Shown in pieces: positions 1 to 5,482 of a stretch of 8,281 bases of DNA. Below the pieces are notes generated by a model. It was not told the origin of the DNA. It ran no database searches and saw only the letters and a program-made list of their open reading frames with translations. The position numbers and the translations under genes are program-made. Numbering within the stretch: the stretch's first letter is position 1; every line of letters starts with the position of its first letter. The DNA comes from an uncultured Collinsella sp. (GTDB lineage Bacteria; Actinomycetota; Coriobacteriia; Coriobacteriales; Coriobacteriaceae), in contig CABUHP010000062.1 of assembly GCA_902491415.1 (NCBI GenBank), forward strand, positions 1 through 8,281, in the 5' to 3' direction.

Positions 1-648
1 ATGAGTTATGCCAAGGCATCGCAGCTTACCTATGACAACAACCTGACCACACTGGGTTATGCGGACGAGGCAGACCCCATCTCGGTCAAGATTTTCCCGC
101 GCGACTTTGAGGCGAAGGAGCGCGTGCTCGACCATATCGATGCGTATAACAAGCAGGTCAAAGCTGCTGGCCACGATGAGCAGGCGATTTCGTACACCGA
201 CTATATGGGAATCATTATGGGCTCGGTGACCGACATTGTGAATACCATCAGCTTGGTGCTCATCGCATTCGTGAGCATCAGCCTAGTGGTGAGCTCCATT
301 ATGATCGGCATCATCACCTACATCAGCGTGCTGGAGCGCAAAAAGGAGATTGGCATCCTGCGCGCGATCGGCGCGTCGAAGCGCAACGTGGCCAACGTAT
401 TCAATGCCGAGACCTTTATCGAGGGCCTCATCGCCGGCGTCTTTGCCATTGTCGTCGTGGTGCTCGTGAGCTTTCCGGTTAATACCTGGGCGCTTGCGGC
501 CAAACAGGTGCCCAATCTGATGAGCCTGCCCGTGCAGGATGCGCTGGTGCTCATCGCACTTTCAGTGCTGCTGACGGTCGTTGCCGGCCTGCTGCCGGCC
601 CGCAGCGCATCCAAGAAGGACCCCGTCGAAGCCCTGCGCTCCGAATAA
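1..648 (+). CDS. ABC transporter permease, MacB/FtsX type (C-terminal part, 5' end outside window)
   Basis: This is the C-terminal 215 residues of an FtsX/MacB-like integral membrane permease. The family couples a cytoplasmic ATPase to export, lipoprotein release or envelope signalling. Visible here are an extracytoplasmic stretch (about residues 1-80) and TM helices near 82-108, 142-162 and 180-199. The conserved cytoplasmic motif ERKKEIGILRAIGAS (112-126) follows the first helix, and the typical ending PARSASKKDPVEALR lies at 199-213. The ATG at base 1 has no upstream sequence. A full permease of this class has an N-terminal TM helix and a larger periplasmic domain, so this ATG is probably an internal methionine. 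The partner ATPase is expected upstream, or fused in the same protein. The TAA stop overlaps a palindromic repeat. The substrate cannot be inferred. The family call is firm and the start is not. Confidence 0.88.
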   Translation: MSYAKASQLTYDNNLTTLGYADEADPISVKIFPRDFEAKERVLDHIDAYNKQVKAAGHDEQAISYTDYMGIIMGSVTDIVNTISLVLIAFVSISLVVSSIMIGIITYISVLERKKEIGILRAIGASKRNVANVFNAETFIEGLIAGVFAIVVVVLVSFPVNTWALAAKQVPNLMSLPVQDALVLIALSVLLTVVAGLLPARSASKKDPVEALRSE

Positions 649-679
649 TGTGACAAAGGGACAGTCCCTTTGTCACATT
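647..679. repeat. Perfect 33-bp palindrome, TGTGACAAAGGGAC type (copy 1)
   Basis: Two perfect 16-bp arms (647-662 and 664-679) flank a single A. The core reads TGTGACAAAGGGAC on the left and GTCCCTTTGTCACA on the right. The palindrome overlaps the stop codon of the ABC permease gene. Related copies lie at 6834-6864 and 7147-7178, so this is a dispersed REP-like intergenic repeat. As RNA it would form a strong hairpin protecting the 3' end, but no T-tract follows, so it is not a clear intrinsic terminator. A weaker hairpin (AGACCC at 681-686 with GGGTCT at 698-703) follows directly, also without a T-tract. Confidence 0.9.
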
Positions 680-703
680 GAGACCCTTGCGAAAACGGGG
701 TCT

Positions 704-722
704 AATTACCGTTCGGCAGGTT
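704..722. promoter_or_regulatory. Candidate upstream TetR operator (site D)
   Basis: The segment reads ATTACCGTTCGGCAGGTTA. Its core ACCGTTCGG matches the reverse complement of the core of the palindrome at 2949-2962, and the right flank CAGGT resembles TAGGT there. It lies about 30 bp upstream of the -35 box of the MFS1 promoter, where it could act with the site at 772-792. The palindrome itself is imperfect. The assignment rests only on similarity to the other sites. Confidence 0.4.
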
Positions 723-748
723 AAGAACTCCCTCTCCCCGCTTAATGC

Positions 749-777
749 TTGACGAAGAGTCCTCTGGTTTATATACC
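749..777 (+). promoter_or_regulatory. Sigma70-type promoter of the first MFS gene
   Basis: A TTGACG -35 box (749-754) and a TATACC -10 box (772-777) are separated by exactly 17 bp. Transcription would start near 784, giving a leader of about 40 nt before the ATG at 824. The -10 box lies inside the candidate operator at 772-792, so a bound repressor would block RNA polymerase directly. Confidence 0.7.
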
Positions 778-792
778 TATCGGTAGGCATAT
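772..792. promoter_or_regulatory. Candidate TetR operator over the MFS1 -10 box (site A)
   Basis: The inverted repeat has half-sites ATACCTA (773-779) and CGGTAGGCATA (782-792), with CCTA and TAGG arms around TCGG. The right half matches CGGTAGGTATA of the site at 2949-2967. The separation of the halves is 4 bp shorter than in that site, which is odd for one dimer with fixed spacing. A second arrangement is possible: CTATCGG (778-784) is repeated inverted as CCGATAG (804-810) just before the start codon. Regulation by the neighbouring TetR protein is inferred. Confidence 0.55.
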
Positions 793-823
793 AGGATGTA
801 TTGCCGATAGAAATGGAGCAACC

Positions 824-2104
824 ATGACTCTCACCACACCAGCCAAAAAAGATTGTCTCCGTGAAAGCGGCGCATTTGCTTGGGTCGTCGTTATTGCGCT
901 CGGCTTAATGTCCGCCGGAACAACTGGCACATATAGCATTATTGCCGGCTCATTCGTTGCTCCAGTATGTGAAGATCTGGGCTTTGACTACACTTCTTTT
1001 TCTTTCTATTTCACCGCGATTCTTCTTGGCCTTGCGCTTGGGCTTCCGCTTTTGAGTCGCTTCATTCCAAAAGTAATCGGCAAACCATGGCATATTTGCA
1101 TTGAACTCGTCCTTATTGCCGCCGGCGCCGCAATGGCGTTCTACACCGAGGTCTGGATGTTCACCGTCTCCGCCGCAGTGATCGGCATCTGCTTTTCGTT
1201 TACAACGGGCGTCTGCATGTCCGATGTCATTGACCAATGGTTCAGCAAATCGTCCGGTCTCGCCATCGGCCTCGCTTGGGGCGTTAATTCTCTCTGCACG
1301 CTGTTATTGAGTCCTGTCATTACGCTGGTCATCGAGCAGCAAGGCTGGCGTACGGGATACATCGTGCTTGCGGCCGTTTCTGCAGCTATGATTTTGCCTG
1401 CAAGCGCATTTATCATTCGCCTTAACCCCTCTGATCGCAATATGCTTCCGTACGGAGAGACCGCCTCCGAAACCCATGAGAGCTGCAGCGCCGATGAGCA
1501 GGAAGATGTCCTTTCGGGCATGGCACTCCGCGATGCCGCGAAAACGCCGTCTTTTATTCTCTGTGTCCTCTTGCTTTGCGTGGCGCAGCTCACCTGCTGC
1601 ATGAACCAGCTGTTTCCAACCTATGCAAGCGAGGTCGGTTTCAATCCTATCGTAGGAAGCTTAATGGTCTCGGCAGCTTCACTCTCCGATATCTTCCTAA
1701 ATCCCTTCGTGGGCAAAACATGCGACAAGCTTGGCGCTATTAAAGCAACGGTCGCATGGACAGGTGTCAGCATTCTTTCATTCCTGCTTCTTATCATTGG
1801 CGGAAGCAATGAGACCGTTTCCATCATTGCAGCTGGTGTAAACGATGTCATGTTCGCCATCGTTGGAACCGCAATGCCGATGCTTCTCCTCTCGCTCTTT
1901 GGATCACGCGATTTTGGAAGGATCTATTCGATCGTTTGCTCAGCGGGCTATGTCGTCGGTGCTTTTGGAATGCCGGTCATGATGAAGGTTTACGGCATGG
2001 CAGGGTCATTCCAGGGAGTATTTATCTTCTGCATTGCCTGCAACCTTATGATTGCTGCGTTTGCTATCGTTTCCGGCTTTCTCAATAAGGCTGCTGAAAA
2101 GTAA
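824..2104 (+). CDS. MFS transporter, OFA-like (MFS1)
   Basis: This 426-residue, 12-TM major facilitator protein resembles the oxalate/formate-antiporter-like branch of the family. The N-terminal half has the SAGTTGTYSIIAGSF segment in TM1 (30-44), the loop and helix SDVIDQWF (133-140), a GWRTGY segment before TM6 (174-179), and NPSDRNMLPYGE at the start of the central cytoplasmic loop (201-212). The acidic loop 212-230 separates the halves. The second half carries CCMNQLFPTYASEVGF (258-273) and SRDFGRIYS (361-369). I chose the ATG at 824 because GGAG lies 7 bp upstream; an in-frame ATG at 749 overlaps the -35 box. It is a clear paralogue of the MFS protein at 5483-6748 (35 of 50 residues identical over TM1-TM2) but uses more A/T-ending codons, which suggests separate acquisition or weaker expression selection. 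It is transcribed alone, from a promoter covered by a TetR-type operator. The substrate is unknown. By context it may be a guanidino compound or its amine or ureido product. Confidence 0.9.
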   Translation: MTLTTPAKKDCLRESGAFAWVVVIALGLMSAGTTGTYSIIAGSFVAPVCEDLGFDYTSFSFYFTAILLGLALGLPLLSRFIPKVIGKPWHICIELVLIAAGAAMAFYTEVWMFTVSAAVIGICFSFTTGVCMSDVIDQWFSKSSGLAIGLAWGVNSLCTLLLSPVITLVIEQQGWRTGYIVLAAVSAAMILPASAFIIRLNPSDRNMLPYGETASETHESCSADEQEDVLSGMALRDAAKTPSFILCVLLLCVAQLTCCMNQLFPTYASEVGFNPIVGSLMVSAASLSDIFLNPFVGKTCDKLGAIKATVAWTGVSILSFLLLIIGGSNETVSIIAAGVNDVMFAIVGTAMPMLLLSLFGSRDFGRIYSIVCSAGYVVGAFGMPVMMKVYGMAGSFQGVFIFCIACNLMIAAFAIVSGFLNKAAEK

Positions 2105-2138
2105 TAAGCGCCGATTGCACCGGCATAGATTCCCACGC

Positions 2139-2188
2139 AACAGGGGTCGACTCCAAGCCAGATTGGAGTCGACCCCTGTTTTCGTTTT
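2139..2188 (+). terminator. Intrinsic terminator after MFS1
   Basis: Perfect 18-bp arms (2139-2156 and 2163-2180, beginning AACAGGGGTCGACTCC) close a 6-nt loop, and TTCGTTTT follows on the plus strand. It ends the MFS1 transcript 35 bp after the stop codon. The opposite strand has no T-run after the stem, so termination should work in the plus direction only. Confidence 0.8.
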
Positions 2189-2191
2189 AAA

Positions 2192-2208
2192 GGTTGCCCG
2201 CAGGCACC
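2192..2208 (-). terminator. Possible weak terminator of the tetR gene
   Basis: On the minus strand GGTGCC and GGCAACC can pair around a TGCG loop with one bulged A, followed by TTTAAAACG. It lies 34 bp past the tetR stop codon. The stem and T-run are short, so this is a weak call. The strong hairpin just beyond (2139-2180) could also stabilise the 3' end. Confidence 0.25.
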
Positions 2209-2241
2209 ATGGGCGCCAACATGCGCTTCAGCTTGGCTGGT

Positions 2242-2820
2242 CTATTTGAACATAAGCTCGACTATTCCCGCCCAAACCGCTTTCTCATCAATATCCTCAC
2301 CTTGAGCGACCGTATTGCTTGCTCCCTCCAGAACGGTATAAAGAATTTGTACGTAGAGCATTACGTCGGCGCTATCGGAAAACGCGCCAATCTCTACACC
2401 ATGAAGAAGGATGTCTTTAAGCGCATCCATGGTTCGTTTGGTCGCCGTCGCTTGACGTTCCTGAACTGCAGGAATTCGATTTGCTTGAACGCTAACCTCG
2501 GCCAGCACGCGCCGGCGCTTTTCATCGCTTCGATAGCCACCTATAACTGAATTGCCGAGCTCGATAAGCGCGGCCTTGAACCCGTCCCTATCGACTATTA
2601 GCGAGTAGTCGCGCTGATAGTCAATGGTCGGAAACATGCTGTCCAAGAGCGTAGTGAAAATCTCCTCTTTTGAGGGAAAGTAGTAGTACACCGACGGCTT
2701 GGATATACCGACAAAGTCGCAAATCTTTCCGATAGACGCTTTGTCATAACCGACTTCTGCCACAAGATCGTACATTGCGTCCAATATTTTTTTTCTTGTG
2801 CTCACGCTGCATTTCTCCAT
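2242..2820 (-). CDS. TetR/AcrR-family transcriptional regulator
   Basis: This 192-residue, one-domain-plus-ligand-pocket repressor is of normal TetR length. The N-terminal DNA-binding domain (about 8-55) carries the signature helix-turn-helix SIGKICDFVGISKPSVYYYF (29-48), followed by PSKEEIF. Residues 60-192 form the variable helical domain that binds inducer and dimerises. No ligand can be read from it. The ATG at 2820 follows GGAAG at 9-bp spacing on the minus strand. The gene lies between the MFS1 unit, whose transcript converges on it, and the divergent enzyme operon. Related inverted repeats occur in its own promoter, before the operon and over the MFS1 promoter, which supports autoregulation and control of both transport units. 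Induction by the pathway substrate is inferred. Confidence 0.95.
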   Translation of the reverse strand: MEKCSVSTRKKILDAMYDLVAEVGYDKASIGKICDFVGISKPSVYYYFPSKEEIFTTLLDSMFPTIDYQRDYSLIVDRDGFKAALIELGNSVIGGYRSDEKRRRVLAEVSVQANRIPAVQERQATATKRTMDALKDILLHGVEIGAFSDSADVMLYVQILYTVLEGASNTVAQGEDIDEKAVWAGIVELMFK

Positions 2821-2892
2821 TGCAAATCACTTCCGCACTACCAACATTATTAAGGATGGCAACGGAACATCAATTCGTGTCCAAACATGACC

Positions 2893-2920
2893 ACTATATA
2901 CGGCGAACGGTATGTATCAG
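2893..2920 (-). promoter_or_regulatory. Candidate tetR promoter
   Basis: Read on the minus strand, CTGATA (2920 to 2915, four of six consensus bases) and TATAGT (2898 to 2893) are spaced by 16 bp. Transcription would start near 2886, about 65 nt before the tetR ATG. The spacer is filled by the inverted repeat at 2897-2916, as expected for an autorepressed gene. The -35 match is only fair. Confidence 0.45.
2897..2916. promoter_or_regulatory. Candidate TetR operator (site C)
   Basis: The segment reads TATACGGCGAACGGTATGTA. It matches 15 of 20 positions of the segment beginning TATCTACCG at 2946, including the shared core CGAACGGTA, and its outer arms ATAC and GTAT are inverted. It fills the spacer of the candidate tetR promoter, so it is the likely autoregulatory site. 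Confidence 0.5.
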
Positions 2921-2945
2921 TAGGCGAGCGGCAATTATTCAAAAT

Positions 2946-2967
2946 TATCTACCGAACGGTAGGTATA
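2946..2967. promoter_or_regulatory. Best TetR operator, upstream of the enzyme operon (site B)
   Basis: CTACCG (2949-2954) and CGGTAG (2957-2962) form a perfect 6-bp inverted repeat around AA, with GTATA continuing on the right. This is a typical TetR-family operator shape. Candidate -10 boxes overlap or follow it directly (TATAGT 2964-2969 and TACTAT 2972-2977). Neither has a good -35 box at normal spacing, so the exact operon promoter is uncertain. It lies about 85 bp before the deiminase start codon. Confidence 0.6.
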
Positions 2968-2989
2968 GTAGTACTATAGCAGGTGAAAC

Positions 2990-3022
2990 CCCGCTATTGT
3001 CGCGGCCGGACAGCATCGCGGG
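2990..3022 (+). other. Possible leader hairpin of the enzyme operon
   Basis: CCCGC (2990-2994) can pair with GCGGG (3018-3022), and inside it TGTC (2998-3001) can pair with GACA (3009-3012). The structure would sit in the 5' leader, ending about 10 nt before the GGAAGGA ribosome binding site. It matches no riboswitch class I recognise and may be a chance fold in GC-rich sequence. Confidence 0.2.
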
Positions 3023-3044
3023 AAACCCGACGGAAGGACCAACC

Positions 3045-4283
3045 ATGTACGAGAACTATCGTATGCCGGGCGAGTTCGAGAAGCGCTCCAACGTCTATGT
3101 GACATGGCTTCCCGATTACATCCGTGCAGAGGGCTACGATAACCGCCAGCCCTGCGTTGACGTGATCAAGGCTCTGCTCGAGTATGGCGACGTTACGGTC
3201 AACCTCAATTGCGGCACCCCCGGCTCCTATGAGGAGGCTTGCTCGCGCCTGAAGGAGGAGGGGGTTGATCTCGATCGCATCGAGATCACGCAGTTCGAAG
3301 ACTCCAACTTCTATGTCCGCGACAACGGTCCCAGCATCATGGTCGACGACAAGGGCCATTCTTATATGGTCAACCCCGCTTGGACCTATTACGGCGTGTG
3401 GGACAAGAACTCCCCGGAGTGCCAGTCCGCACGTAAGGCAGCCGTTCACATGGCGGTTGCGCTCGGTTGCTTCAATATCGTCAATTCCGAAATGGTTTCG
3501 GAGGGCGGCGACCGCGAGTTTGACGGTCACGGCACTCTGATCGCCATCGAGGACACGGAATGCCGCAAGCGTAATCCCGAGTTCACGAAAGAGGAAATAG
3601 AGGCCGAGTATAAGCGCATCTACAACCTCAACAAGGTTATCTGGCTTCCGCAGCCTATGCTCGAGGACGACGACTATCGACTGGGCATCCTCGACGAGAA
3701 GGAAGACGGAACTCCCGTCTTTGGCATGAGCTTTGCAGCTCACATTGATGAGATGTGTCGCTTTATCACTCCGAACAAGATTCTTCTTGCCGAGGTGTCC
3801 GATGAAGAGGCAGCCTCGAGCAAGGCTGGAGCAGAGTCTCGTCGCCGCATTGAGGCAGCCTACGAGATCCTGAGCAACGAAACGGACTGGGAGGGCAAGC
3901 CCTTCGAGATCGTTCGTATGCCCACCGCCGAGCCTATTGAAGTCGTTATCGCCCCTGGCGATGAAGATTACGAGCTCTATAAGGGCTTCATCGACGAAAT
4001 GGGCGGCAAGTTTATGGATGGCACCCCCTGGCCCGAGGGCCCCGTCCACTTCTACGCCGCAGCGAGCTACTGCAACTTCCTGATTTGCAACGGCGTCGTT
4101 CTTGGCCAGCGTTATTACCACGAGGGCATGAGCGAGGTCGTGAAAGAGAAGGATGAGCAGGCCAAGGCAGTTCTTGAGAGCTGCTTCCCCGATCGCAAGG
4201 TCATCATGATTGATTCCCTCGCGCTTAACCTGTCCGGCGGCGGCGTGCACTGCTGGACTAAGGACGTGGCGGCCAGTCGTTAG
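3045..4283 (+). CDS. Agmatine-deiminase-family (guanidino-modifying) enzyme
   Basis: This 412-residue protein of the agmatine/peptidylarginine deiminase superfamily is cytoplasmic and has no signal peptide. Such enzymes hydrolyse a guanidino group to a ureido group plus ammonia through a covalent cysteine intermediate. The catalytic elements are all present: YVRDNGP with Asp93 (90-96), EGGDREFDGHGT (153-164), AHIDEMCRF with His233 and Asp235 (232-240), and GGGVHCWT with nucleophile Cys403 (398-405). It is longer than the usual 365-380 residues, with a charged stretch at about 170-195. Where classical agmatine deiminases have an NAWGG segment it reads NPAWTYYGVWDKN (110-122), so agmatine should not be assumed as the substrate. 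The ATG at 3045 follows GGAAGGA at 6-bp spacing; an upstream in-frame start would run into tetR and its promoter. It is the first gene of an operon with a carbamoyltransferase and an MFS protein. Family membership is firm and substrate identity is open. Confidence 0.88.
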   Translation: MYENYRMPGEFEKRSNVYVTWLPDYIRAEGYDNRQPCVDVIKALLEYGDVTVNLNCGTPGSYEEACSRLKEEGVDLDRIEITQFEDSNFYVRDNGPSIMVDDKGHSYMVNPAWTYYGVWDKNSPECQSARKAAVHMAVALGCFNIVNSEMVSEGGDREFDGHGTLIAIEDTECRKRNPEFTKEEIEAEYKRIYNLNKVIWLPQPMLEDDDYRLGILDEKEDGTPVFGMSFAAHIDEMCRFITPNKILLAEVSDEEAASSKAGAESRRRIEAAYEILSNETDWEGKPFEIVRMPTAEPIEVVIAPGDEDYELYKGFIDEMGGKFMDGTPWPEGPVHFYAAASYCNFLICNGVVLGQRYYHEGMSEVVKEKDEQAKAVLESCFPDRKVIMIDSLALNLSGGGVHCWTKDVAASR

Positions 4284-4330
4284 TGAGCCTTAGAGCCTGC
4301 GCTCTTTGGCTTAGGCGCCACATGTACCGC

Positions 4331-4362
4331 TCCCCGAGGGATATCCGTGTTTTCCTCGGGGA
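4331..4362 (+). other. Intra-operon hairpin between deiminase and carbamoyltransferase genes
   Basis: TCCCCGAGG (4331-4339) and CCTCGGGGA (4354-4362) form a perfect 9-bp stem with a 14-nt loop, in a 123-bp gap between two genes that otherwise look co-transcribed. No T-run follows directly, although an A/T-rich stretch (4369-4392) lies before the next ribosome binding site. A smaller hairpin, AGAGC-CTGC-GCTCT, lies just after the deiminase stop. Plausible roles are mRNA processing or stabilisation, or partial termination that lowers expression of the downstream genes. Confidence 0.5.
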
Positions 4363-4406
4363 CACATTCAACAATAATTTTGATAATAATTCGAAAGGAA
4401 ATAGGC

Positions 4407-5471
4407 ATGAACAACAGCCTCCGCGGTCGCGACTACATCAACATCCATGATCTCTCCTCCGAGGATTTCCGCTATCTCATCGATCTTGCCTGGAACCTTA
4501 AGGCTCAGAAGAAGTCTGGTGTCGACCAGCGCTACTTCCCCGGCAAAAACGTCCTCGCCAACTTTGAGTGGGGCTCGACCCGTACTCGTTGCGCATTCGA
4601 GACCTCCTGCAACGATTTGGGCATGGGCTTCACTTATCTGACCAACTCCCACATGGGTGACTGCGAGACCGTCAAGGACGCCATGCGCGTCTTTAACGGC
4701 ATGTATGATCTCATCGTCTATCGCGCACAGAAGGACGAGCAGTTCCTCTATGACGTCGCCGACCTGGTTGACATCCCGGTCATCAATGCCCTTACTCTCG
4801 GCGATCACCCGACTCAGATGCTCGCTGACGCTCTTACGATGGAAGAGCAATGGGGCGGTTTGCGTACGAGCCGCGGCAAGAAGATGGCTTTCGTTGGCAA
4901 CTGCGCCGGCGCCCCGGTGTGGTATGGCCGTCTGTGCGCTATGCTCGACATGGACTTCCTCGCCATCGGCCCCGACGACCTCCGTCATCAGATGTGCAAG
5001 GAAATGATCGAAGAGGTGGAGGCCTGCTACGCCAAGTACGCTCCCAATAGGACCTTTACCATCACCTCTGACCTCGATGCCCTGGATGGCGTTGACGTTA
5101 TCGTTACCGAGGAGTGGCGCTACATCAACCCCGAGTGCGGCGAAGAGGTTCTGGATCCCGACGACTACAACTCCTGGCTGGGCGATGCCGAGTCTTTGTA
5201 CCCCTATCGCGTCACCAGCGAGCTGTGCAAGCGCACCAACAATCCCGACATCTTCTGCATGCATGAGCTTCCCTCTGTCCATAACGCAGATCACCGTGTC
5301 GGCAAAATGCTCCTCGACCAGTGCAAGAACGACCTCCATCGCGAAATCATCACCGAGGGCTTTGAGATTGCCGACGAGTGCTTTGAGGCCAACGCTTCGG
5401 TCATCTTCCGTGAGGCAGAGAACCGTCAGCACACCATCAAGGCCGTTATGTGTGCCCTTCTGGGTCTCTAG
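4407..5471 (+). CDS. Ornithine/putrescine-carbamoyltransferase-like enzyme with atypical substrate motifs
   Basis: This 354-residue aspartate/ornithine carbamoyltransferase superfamily member is a cytoplasmic enzyme. The carbamoyl-phosphate site is intact: STRTR (57-61), YR (105-106) and HPTQ (134-137). The C-terminal signature EAENRQHTIKAVM (336-348) is typical of ornithine carbamoyltransferases. The amino-substrate side is not. The HCLP motif reads HELP (286-289), and where ornithine enzymes have TDVWVSMG this protein has TEEWRYIN (234-241) followed by an acidic loop rich in Glu and Asp (243-263). Substrate specificity is therefore probably not ornithine and may not be putrescine. The ATG at 4407 follows AAAGGAA at 6-bp spacing. 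By analogy with agmatine catabolism it may run phosphorolytically, turning the deiminase product into an amine and carbamoyl phosphate. No carbamate kinase gene is in the window to collect ATP from that. Automated annotation would probably call it argF or an ornithine carbamoyltransferase. Confidence 0.85.
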   Translation: MNNSLRGRDYINIHDLSSEDFRYLIDLAWNLKAQKKSGVDQRYFPGKNVLANFEWGSTRTRCAFETSCNDLGMGFTYLTNSHMGDCETVKDAMRVFNGMYDLIVYRAQKDEQFLYDVADLVDIPVINALTLGDHPTQMLADALTMEEQWGGLRTSRGKKMAFVGNCAGAPVWYGRLCAMLDMDFLAIGPDDLRHQMCKEMIEEVEACYAKYAPNRTFTITSDLDALDGVDVIVTEEWRYINPECGEEVLDPDDYNSWLGDAESLYPYRVTSELCKRTNNPDIFCMHELPSVHNADHRVGKMLLDQCKNDLHREIITEGFEIADECFEANASVIFREAENRQHTIKAVMCALLGL

Positions 5472-5482
5472 GAGCTGTATCA

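Noticed and set aside
681..703. Small hairpin AGACCC/GGGTCT as terminator of the ABC permease gene
   Set aside because: Only 6-7 bp of stem and no T-run follows; the palindrome at 647-679 is the stronger structure, and it also lacks a T-run.
2194..2550. 118-codon plus-strand frame over the end of tetR
   Set aside because: It is antisense to the TetR ligand-binding domain, which is well supported, and has no motif of its own.
2775..3044. In-frame upstream extension of the deiminase
   Set aside because: It would overlap the tetR start and run through both candidate operators. The ATG at 3045 has a strong GGAAGGA site and is where the family's N-terminal homology begins.
2994..4250. 418-residue open frame on the minus strand across the deiminase gene
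   Set aside because: It lies antisense to a gene with clear catalytic motifs, has no ribosome binding site I can see and no recognisable domain. Long antisense frames are expected opposite strongly C/G-ending codons.
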